DNA from: Albula goreensis
Taxonomy: Eukaryota; Chordata; Actinopteri; Albuliformes; Albulidae
Assembly (NCBI GenBank): GCA_022829145.1
Contig: CM040761.1
Span: 21,568,245-21,632,244 of the forward strand
Direction of reading: 5' to 3'
DNA length: 64,000 nucleotides
Positions within the stretch are counted from its first letter, which is position 1; each line of letters opens with the position of its first letter. Below, one piece after another: positions 37,506 to 49,300 of this stretch. A program made the position numbers and the translations under genes. Below the pieces are notes generated by a model. The model worked only from the letters and a program-made list of their open reading frames with translations. It was not told the origin of the DNA and did not search any database.

Positions 37506-37511
37506 TTTATT
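37506..37511 (-). terminator. Candidate gpr89 poly(A) signal
   Basis: AATAAA on the minus strand, about 320 bp beyond the stop codon. A CA microsatellite (about 37618-37701) and a 20-base A run (37543-37563) fall inside the predicted 3' UTR. Confidence 0.5.
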
Positions 37512-37617
37512 TACCTTTCATTTGTTCAATAATTCAGTCATTTAAAAAAAAAAAAAAAAAAAAGTGACTTCCATATTAAATCTTAATATGGTAAGTTAAG
37601 TAAGCAACATGTGCCAC

Positions 37618-37701
37618 ACACAAACACACACACACAGACGTGTACACACACATGCGCGCGCATGCACATGCATACGCACACACACACGCACGCACACACA
37701 C
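37618..37701. repeat. Imperfect (CA)n microsatellite
   Basis: CA-rich tract with GCGC interruptions in the predicted 3' UTR of gpr89. Confidence 0.85.
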
Positions 37702-37832
37702 TTATTTCAGCCAATGACAGCTCCTGATTCAGGAGCTGAGAGGTGTGGCACAGTCTTCATTAAACAGCACAAATACTCCCAAAATTAAAAAAAGACAGGA
37801 AAGAGGAAGAGATGAAAGTTCCTCCGGTGATG

Positions 37833-40800
37833 TCACAAGCTCATGTGCTTCTCGGGTGCCTGCTTGTGGGCCAGGTAGAGGAAGAGGATGCTGGACAGGG
37901 CGCTGACGAGGAAGATGACGTCGAACCAGCGGTGGTAGAAGTTGAACTGCAGCTCGCCCAGGACCTCGGTCACGATGGTACGGTACTCCAGGGGCATACT
38001 CATACGCATCAGGAGCACAGAGGACACAAAGTACATGCCCTAAGACAGAGACAGAGACAACACTGTTTGTGATATACACACCCACGCAAGGACAAGGGGG
38101 AAGTGACAGAGAGAGAAATAAAGGCAACAAGGGTTCTGATTTTTTTCTTCAGCTCTTCATTTTTTTTTTTCCCAACTCACCATGATCTGAGCCAGAACCA
38201 GAACTATGACATTAGAAGACTTGCTGCTTGAAATGGCGTAGAAGAACTGTGGGGGGCACAAGGAGAGAGCACCGCGAGATTAGCATAAACAACGCTTTAT
38301 AGCGTCCTGAAGATTAAGCTCCATATATCAGCAGCAGTAATCACCCACCTTGGTAAGCGTGATCAATAGACCTCTAATGGAAGTGACGATGATGATGCCG
38401 ACGAGAATGAAGGATATGTGCTGGGACCAGAATTTGACCTGGGTGAGGAGTGAGAACAGACTGTTACAGAACAGTGTGTACGCAATGAGACCAGAACACC
38501 CCCCCTCCCTCCCTCCCTCCCCTTTCTGCCCAAACAACCAATAGGCTCGACCCACATCGAACTGGATGCCCAGGTAATTGACGGTGATCTCAATTCCTCG
38601 CGTCACAGGGTCAGTCTTCCCCACACGGTCGAACACGATGTTGATGGTGGCCTGGAGGGACACACAGCGTGTGCAGATTATGCAGTGCAGGTATTATAGG
38701 TTGTGAAGGGATCTCTGTTTCACAGCTGTCACACCATTCATATTCACTGCAGTCCAACAAATGTTAGAGCTTACAAATGCAACACAACACATGCAATAGA
38801 GAACAGAGAATTCAGAGCAGAAACACTACTCTTCTATTACTGGCTCAATATATATTAGTTCTATTTACTATATACTAAGACTTCTTTGAAAATTAATGAT
38901 CACATATAAAAGCTGCTAACAAGAAATAAAATAAAGGATAAATGAATAGGTTGCCGTCTCCAGATTTAATGAAACACAGACACAACAAACATTCTCAGTG
39001 TGCTCTCAGACCAGATGCTATTTTTCTTCCATGTACTAAACAATGAAAAATTCACTGAATCATAAACAACTTTTTTTTTTTACTACCTACCATGGCTGAG
39101 CTACCATCTGAAGGAGATCGGGCTGGCATCAGTTCTTACCATGAATATTTTCCACACACAGTAGATGGAGAAGAAGTATCCTAAGAAGTTGAAGTATTTT
39201 CCCTGAAAGGTTTTCGAGTACTCTATCCTTTCCTGGCAAAAGACGAGAGAGGAGAATACTGTCTGAGCTATGGCATATAGCCACTCATGCAGCTGCTATC
39301 ACACAGAAAGGCATTCTGGGAAATCTGTACCCTGTCCATAATCACTAGGGCTGTAATTCAGTATCACTACAAATACTGGCAAAACTCACAAAGCAGTCAT
39401 GACAAATTTGAAAAAAAAAAAAAAAAACACTAAATAAATAAAAAATACATCAGTGTGAAGCTTGCTTTCTACTTGAAAGTGCAGCAGAAGTAAATCAAAC
39501 AAATCTTAAAAAATGAAGCCATACGGCAGAAAACATGAAAGGGAAAAGATTTACAGCTTCCAGGACAGGCACTTTAGAAAGGTACTCTTTTTTTGGGTGT
39601 AGGGTAGAAAACTCAAAAAATGGTTTTGAGGTGTGGGCCAGGTTGGCGCGGATGCCTACCTTGGTGGCCTGCAGGTCCACCGTCTCCAGGAAGAGCTGTC
39701 GGCTGAGCTCCTCCAGAGCGTCCACTTCCTGCTGGATGAGAGACAGATCTGCACATACGAAGTCAAGGACCTGCCTTGACCACACCCATTATTACCCCAC
39801 CACAGAAGCCTGATCCACAGCACACCTCCTTGGACGCGCTGTATTAATATGGGTACTGTCTCAGACGTCAGTCTCACAATTGCAGCTATGGAAACCACCC
39901 GCCCGCCGGATCTGCTTCAGGTGGTTGGCCTACAGCATCCTTACCACAGTCTGACTCTCCAATAGAGGACTGAAAAGTGAGCCACCTCCCCTTAGCTATT
40001 TACTGAAGCCTGTATTAAATGCTGCTTTTACCGTAGGCCTGCATTGATATTTCCCCTTCAGAAAAGCATTTACACCCAGCAGTATGTTTAATTTTGCACT
40101 GTTTCTTTCAGGATTGCTTTGTCCATAATAGGAAGATTTGCTAAATAATCCAGGGTGACTGTATGAGGGCTCACACTTGGATGTGTGGAAAGGATACTCT
40201 CGCTGCCTGGAGGAGAGGAAGTGACACTTTTGATCATCCCCCAGAATCCTGTCTGCTTGTTCTGGTCCTCCCCGCGCTGGTACATCTGCCTGCGGGTCAT
40301 GGCGATCCTGTAGAGCCAGGAGAAAAACGCCAGTGAACAGAGGAGAGCAAACGAAACCCTCAGGGCCTGACAGACAGCAGACCACATACAGCTTCCCCAG
40401 CTTAACGCAGGCAAATGAGCTCCAGTCCCGTCCCAATCTGCATCACATTGTGCAATTATTCCGGTCCAGTTTAGTTTAGATCACTAAGGCTTTATTGTCC
40501 CAACATTGGCCAATGGGATTCACAGCAGCATACCGACATTTATGAAAGAACAAACAATCTGCAACACACAATAGACTAATTTAACAATACGCAAACATAT
40601 AATGTCATAGGTATCAAATGTTTCACATTTATAGGGACCAAACAAAAAACACAGGACATATGGAGATGCAGAGCTGTAAAGCATCATGAGAGCTGAGCTC
40701 CATTACTATGACAACCACAATAATTAAGAACAGACGCATGAACAGACAAGTATGAGAGCACAAAACCGTTGAATGCTCAGAGACAAAAGCACAAATGCAA

Positions 40801-43657
40801 ACTGCAAATGTAGGTGTGAGATCCTCTTACTGCTCGTAGCTCACCATAAAAACCACAAAAAAGCCTTTATCAGTGGAAGATCATGAACTTTTTGAACTGC
40901 TAGGGGTGGGACAGGGGCATCCGGCCACCTGGCCCCTAGTACTCTGTAACATGTTCACCACAGAGTCAATACACACGTCCTTCACCTTAAACAGAGAGAG
41001 CGGCTGCACCAGCCATCCTGAATCTCCTTACAAGTAGGAATGGGCCATGATGTAACACGGTAATGCTCCTAAAAGCTGCTTACCAACCACCATTACACAA
41101 CAAAAGAAGAAGAACGCGTTACCACCAGGCGCCGGTAAAACATGTGTGGCGCTGTGCGATTGATGCTACTGTCCAAACAGGACAAACATTCAAAGCCAAA
41201 GACTACTACAGTCTTCCAAAAGATTCTTATGGAATCGCTCTGTTGTGTATGGTCATCTGCAATCTTTCCTTCAAATAATTTGCTGTTGGGTCTCTAGGCT
41301 ACTTTGCATTGGATTTGTTTTCAATAAGTCTTTCCTCCTCTGCCTGCAAAACATGAGTCAGTTTGGCTGTTAATCACACTTGCAAGTACAAAACCATGCC
41401 AAGTGTATTTGCCAATGTGTCTATGGTCCATTTTCATGGTTCATTTTAGTATCTTACACTCACAGGACAGGAGAGTTTCCAAACCAACTGTTTCCCCGTA
41501 AAGCCACTGTTTCAGGCTTATCGCACAGGTTTTGCTCAGTTCATGTACTTCCTTTCTCACCTCTTCTTCTTGCTGACGATCATGTCCATAGTCTGGAGCA
41601 GTCTCCGCTCCAGGGCCAGGATGTCACTGTCCGTCACATTCCTGCAAACAAGCATGATGTTATTTCTCCTGACACTACTGCCTTTGAACGTGCAGATATG
41701 AAAATATTCAAATTTCTAAACTAGCTACAATCTTAATAAACCATGAAGGAAGACTGGGACTGTACAATGTGGTTGGTGTCAGGGCTGGAGAACTGTGGGT
41801 AATGGCTCACCTCAGGAAGTAAGACATGTAGGTGTATGGACAGTTCACCGCACCAAAGCCAGACAACAGGGCCATAAGTGTGACCCCAATGACCCCAACT
41901 CGACTGATCAGCTGTTCAATCGACAAGATCCCTAAAGGGAGGAAGTAGGAACCAATGTAACAAGTTATCAAGGGTGACAGGACACAATGCATGGTTGGAC
42001 AAAAATATATGATGAGGAGAGACCGCAGGACAATGGCCAGCAAAACGCTGGAATATCATCAAATAAAAAAATGGCAACATTCTAACACTAATACAGCCAC
42101 TCCATCAAGAATAAAAGCCAAAAAACAGGCATTCCACTTATATGATTCATTCACTTTAGTTTCAAGGCTAAAGTATAAGATGATTCATCCTAAAATTGAA
42201 AACACAAAAACACAGTCTTAGGTTTAAGGCTGTGTGACAGTTTGGCTATAAAGCCTTAATATTACTCCAATATGTGTGCATGTGTTTTTGTGTACATATA
42301 CATAAGCACGCATGGTTTCTGAAAGTGTTCAATATAGCAGATGTTAGTTGCTAATACCATGTTTGGGACTGAGGATGGGAAAAGGGTCACCCAACTTCCA
42401 GAAGAAATACATGAAGGTGAACCATACCACACAGGCAAAGAGCAGCTTCTGCCTCTGTACTGTGGGAACATGAGAAAGCATGGGATCATAGAAACGAAGG
42501 ATTCCTTAATTTCACATTATAAAGGTCAAACAAATCTATACACACTGTGATAACTGCTACTTGTCTCACATATAAATATGATTATTACTACCACTGCAGC
42601 TGTATAGCTGTTGTAGAGATTACTGCTATGTGACAAAGTCACTGAATGGGAATCTTATTACGATGTTTAAAATATTGATTCAAATAAAGTTAATAAGTAT
42701 AAAACACTCACATAGTCGTATGTTGCTGACCACAAAGTAACCAATATAGAAAGGCACCACGAAGATAAGAACCAACAGAATAACATACAGGTTGAGTTTC
42801 CAGTGAAAGTACCTGGATCTGGGAACAGAGAACAAAACAGAAATACTATTGGAAACAACAGAGAAATGAAGCAGAGTGCAGTACCTATATAGTACGCAGC
42901 AACTATGGTTCAATCTCCATGTACCAAATACGGCCACAGGAAGCCAGTTTCATAAAAACTAAAACCAATGTGATTTCATGACAAAACATGCCCGGAAGCA
43001 TACTTACGTGCTACTCAAGGCACCCAGTATCTCAAAGATAATGAGCTCAAACATGGTGCAGGAGAATGCAAAGGTGACGGAGAAGACAACTTGCACAACA
43101 TACTGCCGAACCTGTTAAGATGGTGAGAATGGTTGTATCCATAAATTGCCAGCCCCAAGCCCCAGGGTTCCGTTCAAAGTAAAACAAATCACAGATCTGG
43201 CTGTCAGCCTTACTTATCACACAAAGTTACTGAATGGGGATCTTATCACGAAGTTTAAAACAGTAATGCAAGACGGCGACAGCTTCAACACACATCCATA
43301 ATACTTTCAGCAACTTGGATATAGAATGCGTATTACCTCGTAATCTTTGAATAACTGTCTCATGAAGAAAAGCCACCCAAACCCGAAAAACAGCACCTGC
43401 GAGGAAGTGACAAGCTGAATTACACAGTGAGATGGGGAAGACATTGTTATTAATCCATACATTTACCAAGACAATTTTAGCTTAACGTTAGTCTGTTTTA
43501 TAGGAGACCACACTCCGCTTGTCTCGTACAGTGTGTACCAATAGTACAAAACTGTGAATAGCACGAGTAAACAGCTAGCTTGCTATGAAGCTAACTATCC
43601 AGCTGTCGTTATTACCTGAGAGGTGAACATGATCACTGAATCTACGAGAAATGACAT
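37833..43657 (-). CDS. gpr89: gpr89 / Golgi pH regulator (GPHR), complete (14 coding exons, 455 aa)
   Basis: Exons from 5' to 3': 43616-43657, 43337-43396, 43008-43111, 42712-42818, 42358-42459, 41811-41931, 41561-41641, 40198-40307, 39660-39748, 39140-39232, 38556-38651, 38349-38438, 38181-38246, 37833-38039. All have GT-AG ends and phases agree. The total is 1368 nt, giving 455 aa, the same length as human GPHR. The multi-pass membrane protein is a voltage-dependent anion channel that supports Golgi acidification. Visible features are the N-terminal hydrophobic hairpins ([24 protein letters not shown]), the near-invariant block [20 protein letters not shown], a cytosolic loop with the coiled stretch [15 protein letters not shown], and the C-terminal block [14 protein letters not shown]. 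The C-terminus APEKHMSL differs from human only in the last few residues. It is compact (5.8 kb) and converges on pdzk1. The human genome has near-identical GPR89A/B copies; only one copy is seen here. Confidence 0.97.
40484..40580 (+). repeat. Possible non-LTR retroelement 3' fragment
   Basis: The run aggctttattgtccc, followed by a 'tgggattcacagcagcat' stretch, recalls a common fish repeat with the pattern tttattgtcccc..ggggaaattt..cagca, which I associate with LINE 3' ends. It lies in gpr89 intron 7. Family unknown. Confidence 0.3.
42633..42672 (+). repeat. 40-bp direct repeat, copy 1 (gpr89 intron 4)
   Basis: These 40 bases match 43221-43260 at 36 positions without gaps. It lies just inside intron 4, downstream of exon 4 on the coding strand. 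Confidence 0.8.
43221..43260 (+). repeat. 40-bp direct repeat, copy 2 (gpr89 intron 2)
   Basis: Second copy of the 40-mer at 42633-42672, same orientation, in intron 2. Neither copy shows Pol III boxes or terminal repeats. Confidence 0.8.
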
Positions 43658-43930
43658 ATTGCTGGCCGTTAAAAACCTTCGTCCTCGGTTAAATGAGAGG
43701 TTCAGTATGGAAGTGGGTTGGTAGCTATGAAAATGCTTAAATTTCTGGGTTAAATATTATTTGCTAAACTGATAAAACGTAAAAACGAGGAACACGCAAT
43801 TTCCCCATTGTAAACATTAGCTACTGTCAAATTGAGAGTGTATTCAACGTCATCATTTAAGACAGTATCCGTCAACAAAATCTATTTCCGTCGCGAATTG
43901 TGACGCCAACATAGAGTTAACTGTTTGTAG
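43658..43930 (-). promoter_or_regulatory. Likely gpr89 5' UTR and proximal promoter
   Basis: This is the sequence just upstream of the start codon. On the minus strand around 43880-43910 it has ggcgtcac (CRE-like) and cgcgacggaaat (ETS-like core), which suits a housekeeping TATA-less promoter. The transcription start cannot be fixed from sequence. Confidence 0.35.
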
Positions 43931-44114
43931 GTCAGGTAGAATTTTATTCTAGACGAATAATGGTTTCAGTTTGCGATGTCTCATGGGTTAACAAACAGTA
44001 CAATGTTAGAATGATGCTCGATTAAGCTCGTTGGTCTAAGGCCAGGATAGACAATACCAGGTCCGAGTGAGAGACAGTTTTCAGGTTTATTTATTACTAG
44101 CTCGCCACCAACAC

Positions 44115-44435
44115 TCAAGAGAATTTGTTCTGAAAGATAGCGATTTTACTGGAATTACTCGACTTCGAGCCTTGAAACAGTTTGTTTGCGGCTAGAAATG
44201 TGGTATCATAATTAGCCAAGTGCGTGGTGTATGCAGAGTAATTAGGTAATGTAGGAAGGGACGGATCCATGCTATTATTGGAAACTTCTCTAACTTCAAC
44301 ATAACGATTCTTTCTTTGAAACACTTCAGTGAGTTGCGCTGCTAGCTCAATATCCACTGATGCTGTCTTGACTATTGCATTTACCGCAACTACAATAAGT
44401 AACTGAAGATGGCGACACAAGCACACATTGTACAT
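44115..44435 (-). CDS. Unrecognised 106-codon ORF upstream of gpr89
   Basis: An uninterrupted ATG-to-stop frame of 106 codons, on the same strand as gpr89 and ending about 460 bp upstream of its start codon. The product begins MYNVCLCRHLQLLIVVAVNA, with a short hydrophobic stretch (LLIVVAVNAIV), then a charged segment (AAQLTEVFQRKNRYVEV) and a Ser/Asn-rich end. I recognise no family. Near its 5' end the opposite strand carries aagatggcgac, a YY1-like promoter motif. It may be a chance frame, an exon of an unannotated transcript, or part of the gpr89 5' region. Confidence 0.2.
   Translation of the reverse strand: MYNVCLCRHLQLLIVVAVNAIVKTASVDIELAAQLTEVFQRKNRYVEVREVSNNSMDPSLPTLPNYSAYTTHLANYDTTFLAANKLFQGSKSSNSSKIAIFQNKFS
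44406..44416 (+). promoter_or_regulatory. YY1-like motif
   Basis: AAGATGGCGAC is close to the YY1 consensus AANATGGCGGC that typically sits just downstream of start sites. It suggests a transcription start near 44.4 kb, possibly for gpr89 or for a divergent transcript. Confidence 0.35.
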
Positions 44436-45829
44436 TAATCGACTCTGTGTGGAAAAGCTTTGCTGTGCTTTGCAGGTTTGAAATTAAATATAATTTAAAC
44501 AATATCGAAGTATATGTATAAAAATTTACTCAAACAATAAAAACCTCCGAAGGTATGACATAAGTTTAAAAAAAAAAATTATGAATATCTATTCTTAAAA
44601 AAATCCGTAGGCTACACTTCTTCCTTATGATCCAAGATGTTATTTTTATTTGGAGATCGAACTGATAATATCTAATATTAGCCACTTTATTTCGCTTCTG
44701 GTGTTGGCTGGCAGGGATGGGCCTACGTGTGGCAATTTCCTAATACTTGTTTTCACCTGCAGACGTTGTGTTGAAAGATACGATAATTGCATCAGTTTGG
44801 CAAGATGGGCAACAGATGTGAAGTGAAAAGACTGTAGTTCATAATCATGGGTGGGACTCTTCTATGGCACCCTTGGGCATGGTGCTTAGCCAGAATTGCT
44901 TCAATAAACGTCCAGCTGACTGAAGGAATACTGTGTGAAATGAAAGTTATTTATGGTGAGGAGGGGGTGGGGTTTGAAAGAAAAGAAGGAATGCCATGAG
45001 GGGCAATTGAAGAGGAAGTACTGTAAAAGAACTTCGTAACAGTTTTTTCTTACATTCTGCATTCTCAGATAAAAAATAATGATAACAGAAATAAACAGTG
45101 GTGACATATGCTGAGCTATTTTAGAGTGTCTACACAGCAAATATATATCTTTGTGGCTTTTCTTGGAATGACATAACCTCACCACAGCCTTTAATGTCTC
45201 TCACATGGTTTAATTTAATAGGAGCCAAAGACATACTCTGTCTTGTCACAAACACCTACATCATTGTGGGTGTGCCCCCTCTTGAGTCAATGGGATCTCA
45301 CCCCATTTCAATTGCATTACATTTCCTTCCCTCAGGTGTGAACTGTAGAATATGTGGCTGCATTCATGCTTCTTGTACCAGGGCAACAAACCCAAATCAG
45401 GGCCCAACCAATCAGGAAAGCCTTGCTTGTGAAATCTGCACACACCTTGCCCATGCTTATTCAAATCTGCATGTCCTTGGATACAGGCTTTGGCTGGGAC
45501 TCAGTCAGATGCAGGCAGCCACTTCAAGAGGATGTGCAATTCAGTCCTTGCACAATTTACATCACAACATAAGGTTCCTTGTTATTGGAGACAAGCAATC
45601 ATTCCTGGTATATGTGCTTTTCATTCCAAGACAGAATAGTATATGGCATTAAAAAAGAATGAAGTCAATTTTGATTGAATTGAATATGCCCTTGAAGAGA
45701 CTAAGTGAATTCAGTTGGGCCTTGGTGTTTGCCTTTGACATTCAGCCTGCAGATGATTGGCTCAGCTCACAAGCTGTCACCAGGGAGAGGATAGGGTGCG
45801 GGTGGAGGCTGGGTGGAGGGTGTAGGCTC
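44436..45829. other. Gene-free stretch
   Basis: AT-rich sequence without recognisable exons. A plus-strand frame of 152 codons at 45194-45652 has no family resemblance and no flanking promoter or splice support, so I do not call it. Confidence 0.55.
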
Positions 45830-46330
45830 AGTTTGAACAGCATTCTGAGGGCCTTTGGGGAACATCCAGCAAGTGCATCCAAAGTGAATTAGCATCTATG
45901 ACAGCTCTCTGGTGCTTCCAGGAAACCCGCCGGCCTCCGGATGATAAACTGCCGTGCAGGTCCCTGGGGACTCCCCCTCTGCAGCAGGGCCTCCATGTTT
46001 TCTCAAGAACAGAGTCCACCATGAACTCGGTGGGGGTTGAAAGCAGGAAAACCCTCTGGTGAATGAGAAATGGCCATAGCAACATGTCATTCAAATTATT
46101 TTGTCCACTTCCATGAAGTGTATCATGTGAGTGTTTATGGAGGAACACGATTGGATGAGGCTCCACAGTCTTCCAGACATGTCATTAACTTTAGCGGTGT
46201 GTATGAAGGACAGTGTCGCAAGAGGGTCAGTGCAGACGATAAGCTGGAGATCTGCTGGAGGGCATCACTGGAATCAGAAATGGCTGCATCCTGTCCACAC
46301 ATGATTTGACTGAGGCAATACCATGGGAAT
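45830..46330 (-). mobile_element. Fossil Ty3/gypsy LTR retroelement fragment (integrase region)
   Basis: Minus-strand translations of this stretch contain patches resembling the integrase core of fish Ty3/gypsy elements, including a YHPEAGG-type motif and a VF..STPTEFMVDS-type block. It is an internal fragment only: I see no LTRs, gag or reverse transcriptase nearby. It is broken, with several breaks, and looks old. The family assignment is by pattern recognition. Confidence 0.5.
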
Positions 46331-49300
46331 GCCATGAGCCTATCAGCAGAGGCAACATGTGACACTGCACCCAGTGCGCAGAATTAGGCCCAGCGAAGAA
46401 ATTTCCATTCGGGTATGTGTATGGCTAGGGGATAACGGTGCCCAAGATTTCTGACTTGCCCTCCAATATGGACATGCTCTTACAGAAGCACAGTCATTCT
46501 ATGTTTTTTTCTTTCTTTTTTGCCTTCACTGCTTCAGTGCTTTGATGTTTAGAAATTATTGTTGCAGTATTTTTGGATTTTATTTCCCTGTTTTTACTTC
46601 CCCCCTTTGCACCCCCCCCCACCCCCACCCCCAAAAAATGAAGATCTGTGCATATGTCCTTAATCACTCACACTGGCATCACAATTTTGCAAGGTTAATA
46701 GCCTTCAGTACCTCCTTTAGCTCACAATACAAAGGTGTGCATTTTGTATAAAAACAGTTTCAGCCAATCCATAAATAACTGTCGACTAGTTGTCTCATTG
46801 TAGTCTCCCGACATTGACATTATATAGACTTTACCTGCTACCTTTAGAAGCAAATATGTACATTTAATAATTTATAGTGAAGAAGTGGAAAAGGTTAGAC
46901 CTATATATCATCCATAAATTATTCACGGATTATTTAAGGTGGCTGGCTCTAATTGGTTCAAAGATGGAAGGAGTCATTAATTTTTTACCGGTGGCATGTG
47001 AAATGGATTCGGCTAGATTTGAGCTGTAGGAGAGGAGAAGAGTCCGACATTCCAGACGGACCCAGGGTGATTCATGTTCAGTAAAGCCTGTTCCCAGGAA
47101 AATGGCAATCAGCTACACCTGTTCCACTCACAGCTGCACGCTGGCTTGCTCACAGACCACACTGGCTCAAGAATTTTGCAGAAGCATGGAAAAAAAAAGA
47201 AAAAAACACTGGACAGATAACTGACAAGTCTGGCTTTGAAAAGAATCAAAAGAGTAATCATCCCTCCCTCTGAGAGCAGACTCATAAAAGAAGGAACAAG
47301 ACAGCACTCGTTGGAGGACCCTTTGCAAACAGAGCCAGCTCTATTTGTCTTTAGTTGATCTATGCAGAGATTGTGGCCATTCAGCTCCCCTCCAGCAAAG
47401 CTCTACATTAACCCTGCTTTGAGAACTCTATTTGTTTCCAAACTCACTTCCCTTTGCCATGGATCCTCTCAGCGAAATGAACCAGAACACAACCTTCTTG
47501 TCTGTTGTGTACCATGCAACATGTTTTTTTTCCAAACAAGGATTTACTTCTGAGCCTCATTACCTCCATAATCATCTTTCCTCTGTAATTATTTCCCTGA
47601 ATCAGTTATGAATTTTAATTGGCTGTTATAGGCCTATCAAAACTAGGCACTTTGAAGTTTAGCATTAAGGGATCTTAGTTGCTGGTCTCCTACTTTAAAA
47701 CAGGAACATTAAAGTTTAAAATTAGGGAATTACTATTGCATTCAGATATGTGTAACAAGGCAAACACTAGACTCCAGCACATCATTATGGTGTGCCTAAT
47801 GTTTTAACTATATAATAATATCTACTGTAAAAATGACTATGCTATCAATTTGAGGGGTTGGGAGGGGGAAGAGGGGGTTGTGGACTTGAGTTCTGCCTCA
47901 GTTTGTCAGTACATTTCCTTCTAACTGAAGAAGACACTCTGTTTCCCTTCCAATTGCCTGAGCCCCAGGGAAATGTCATTGGAAAAACAAGGGAACCCTT
48001 TCAAACTACATTTGAAAATGTTCAATTAATGTCAGATGTAGAGAAAAAAAAAGGTACTAAGGTATATGTGTCAAGTCATGCTTCAAGTTTCCTTTTATAA
48101 AACCCGTCTTCCCCTGAACAATGAAGAGCTCTCAGAACATGTTCAAACCCGCTGCCTTTCGGAGCGTTTACTCTGCCGTTCCCATTCATGGATCTGTGAA
48201 GTGGTGGCTGCCATCCAGAGCTAATCCAGTACCTGTCTTAAGCCATCAGGTAAGACCTAGCACAATCCCCATGACAACCTCAAACATCAAAGAATGCACA
48301 GTGCATTACCCAGGCATCCGTCCCTTTTCAGCACTTCCATAGATGTGCCTGCTGTTTGGCTTGCCCACATGTAATCAGAAACCTGCAGGTTCTGATCTTA
48401 GAAAGATTACATTCTTCATTCCTTAAACCAACAGCTGTTTTTCTGAAAGACAATAGCCTGAAACTTTTTTTTCATTTTGATGATCTTCAATTCTTATAGT
48501 TTTTTTTTCTCTTTTCACTTTTTTGTTTGAAAAGCAAACATATCAATATGCCAAAAAAATCCTACATATTGATGTACTTTCCTGCATATCTATCTCAGCA
48601 GCCAAGTTGGTAATAGATATTCAGAGTATTTTAACTGATTACAAAGACTTATTTTGTGAAGTATGGCAAACAGAGAAACAGGAAATAATAATATATGACT
48701 CTTCATTGGTTCTTTCACTGTAATAAACTCATATCACATAATATGACTATTTAAAAAGGCAAGAATATTGATTAGGCAACAGTATTGAGCATCTAAATCA
48801 TTTGAGGAATCATTTTTTCTCTGGACATGGCTATTGACTTTCTGTCTAAATAAGCAGGGCAGCTTTAATGGCCTTTTAAACCAAGCAACAGAGACTTAAG
48901 GCTTTGTAGTCATTACAGCTTAATTTGATTCAGCCTGCTGGCTAATGTGTTGCTGATTGGACTGCTGGAAGAACAGGTCCCCTAAATCAGCAGAAGGGAG
49001 TTAGACCTCTGGTTTCAGAGCAGGCGGCAGATGGGGGGTTGGGTGTTGGGTGCCACTGATTCTGAAATACATATCTCACTGCCGAGGCCCCAAGGGGTAC
49101 ATCATAGCACCCCCAGATAGTTGGAAACTAGGCAACCCTTCAGTTCATCAAAAGTGGGACATGGTTTGGAGGAGTGAGCTGGCAGAGCCCCTCAAAGTCA
49201 GGCTAGATTGTCAGGTTAAAGACCTACTCATTCTGACATTTTTAGCGATACGTAACATCCTCATACCATTTTTTCAGAGCTCCCCCTGAAATTATCTCCC

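Noticed and set aside
39300-39330. gcattctgggaaat, considered as a ZNF143-type promoter motif (also ctgggagatgtagt near 8139)
   Set aside because: Both are partial matches, in an intron and a non-promoter position; not enough to call.
45194-45652. 152-codon plus-strand ORF
   Set aside because: No domain, no splice or promoter evidence, and no resemblance to a known protein.
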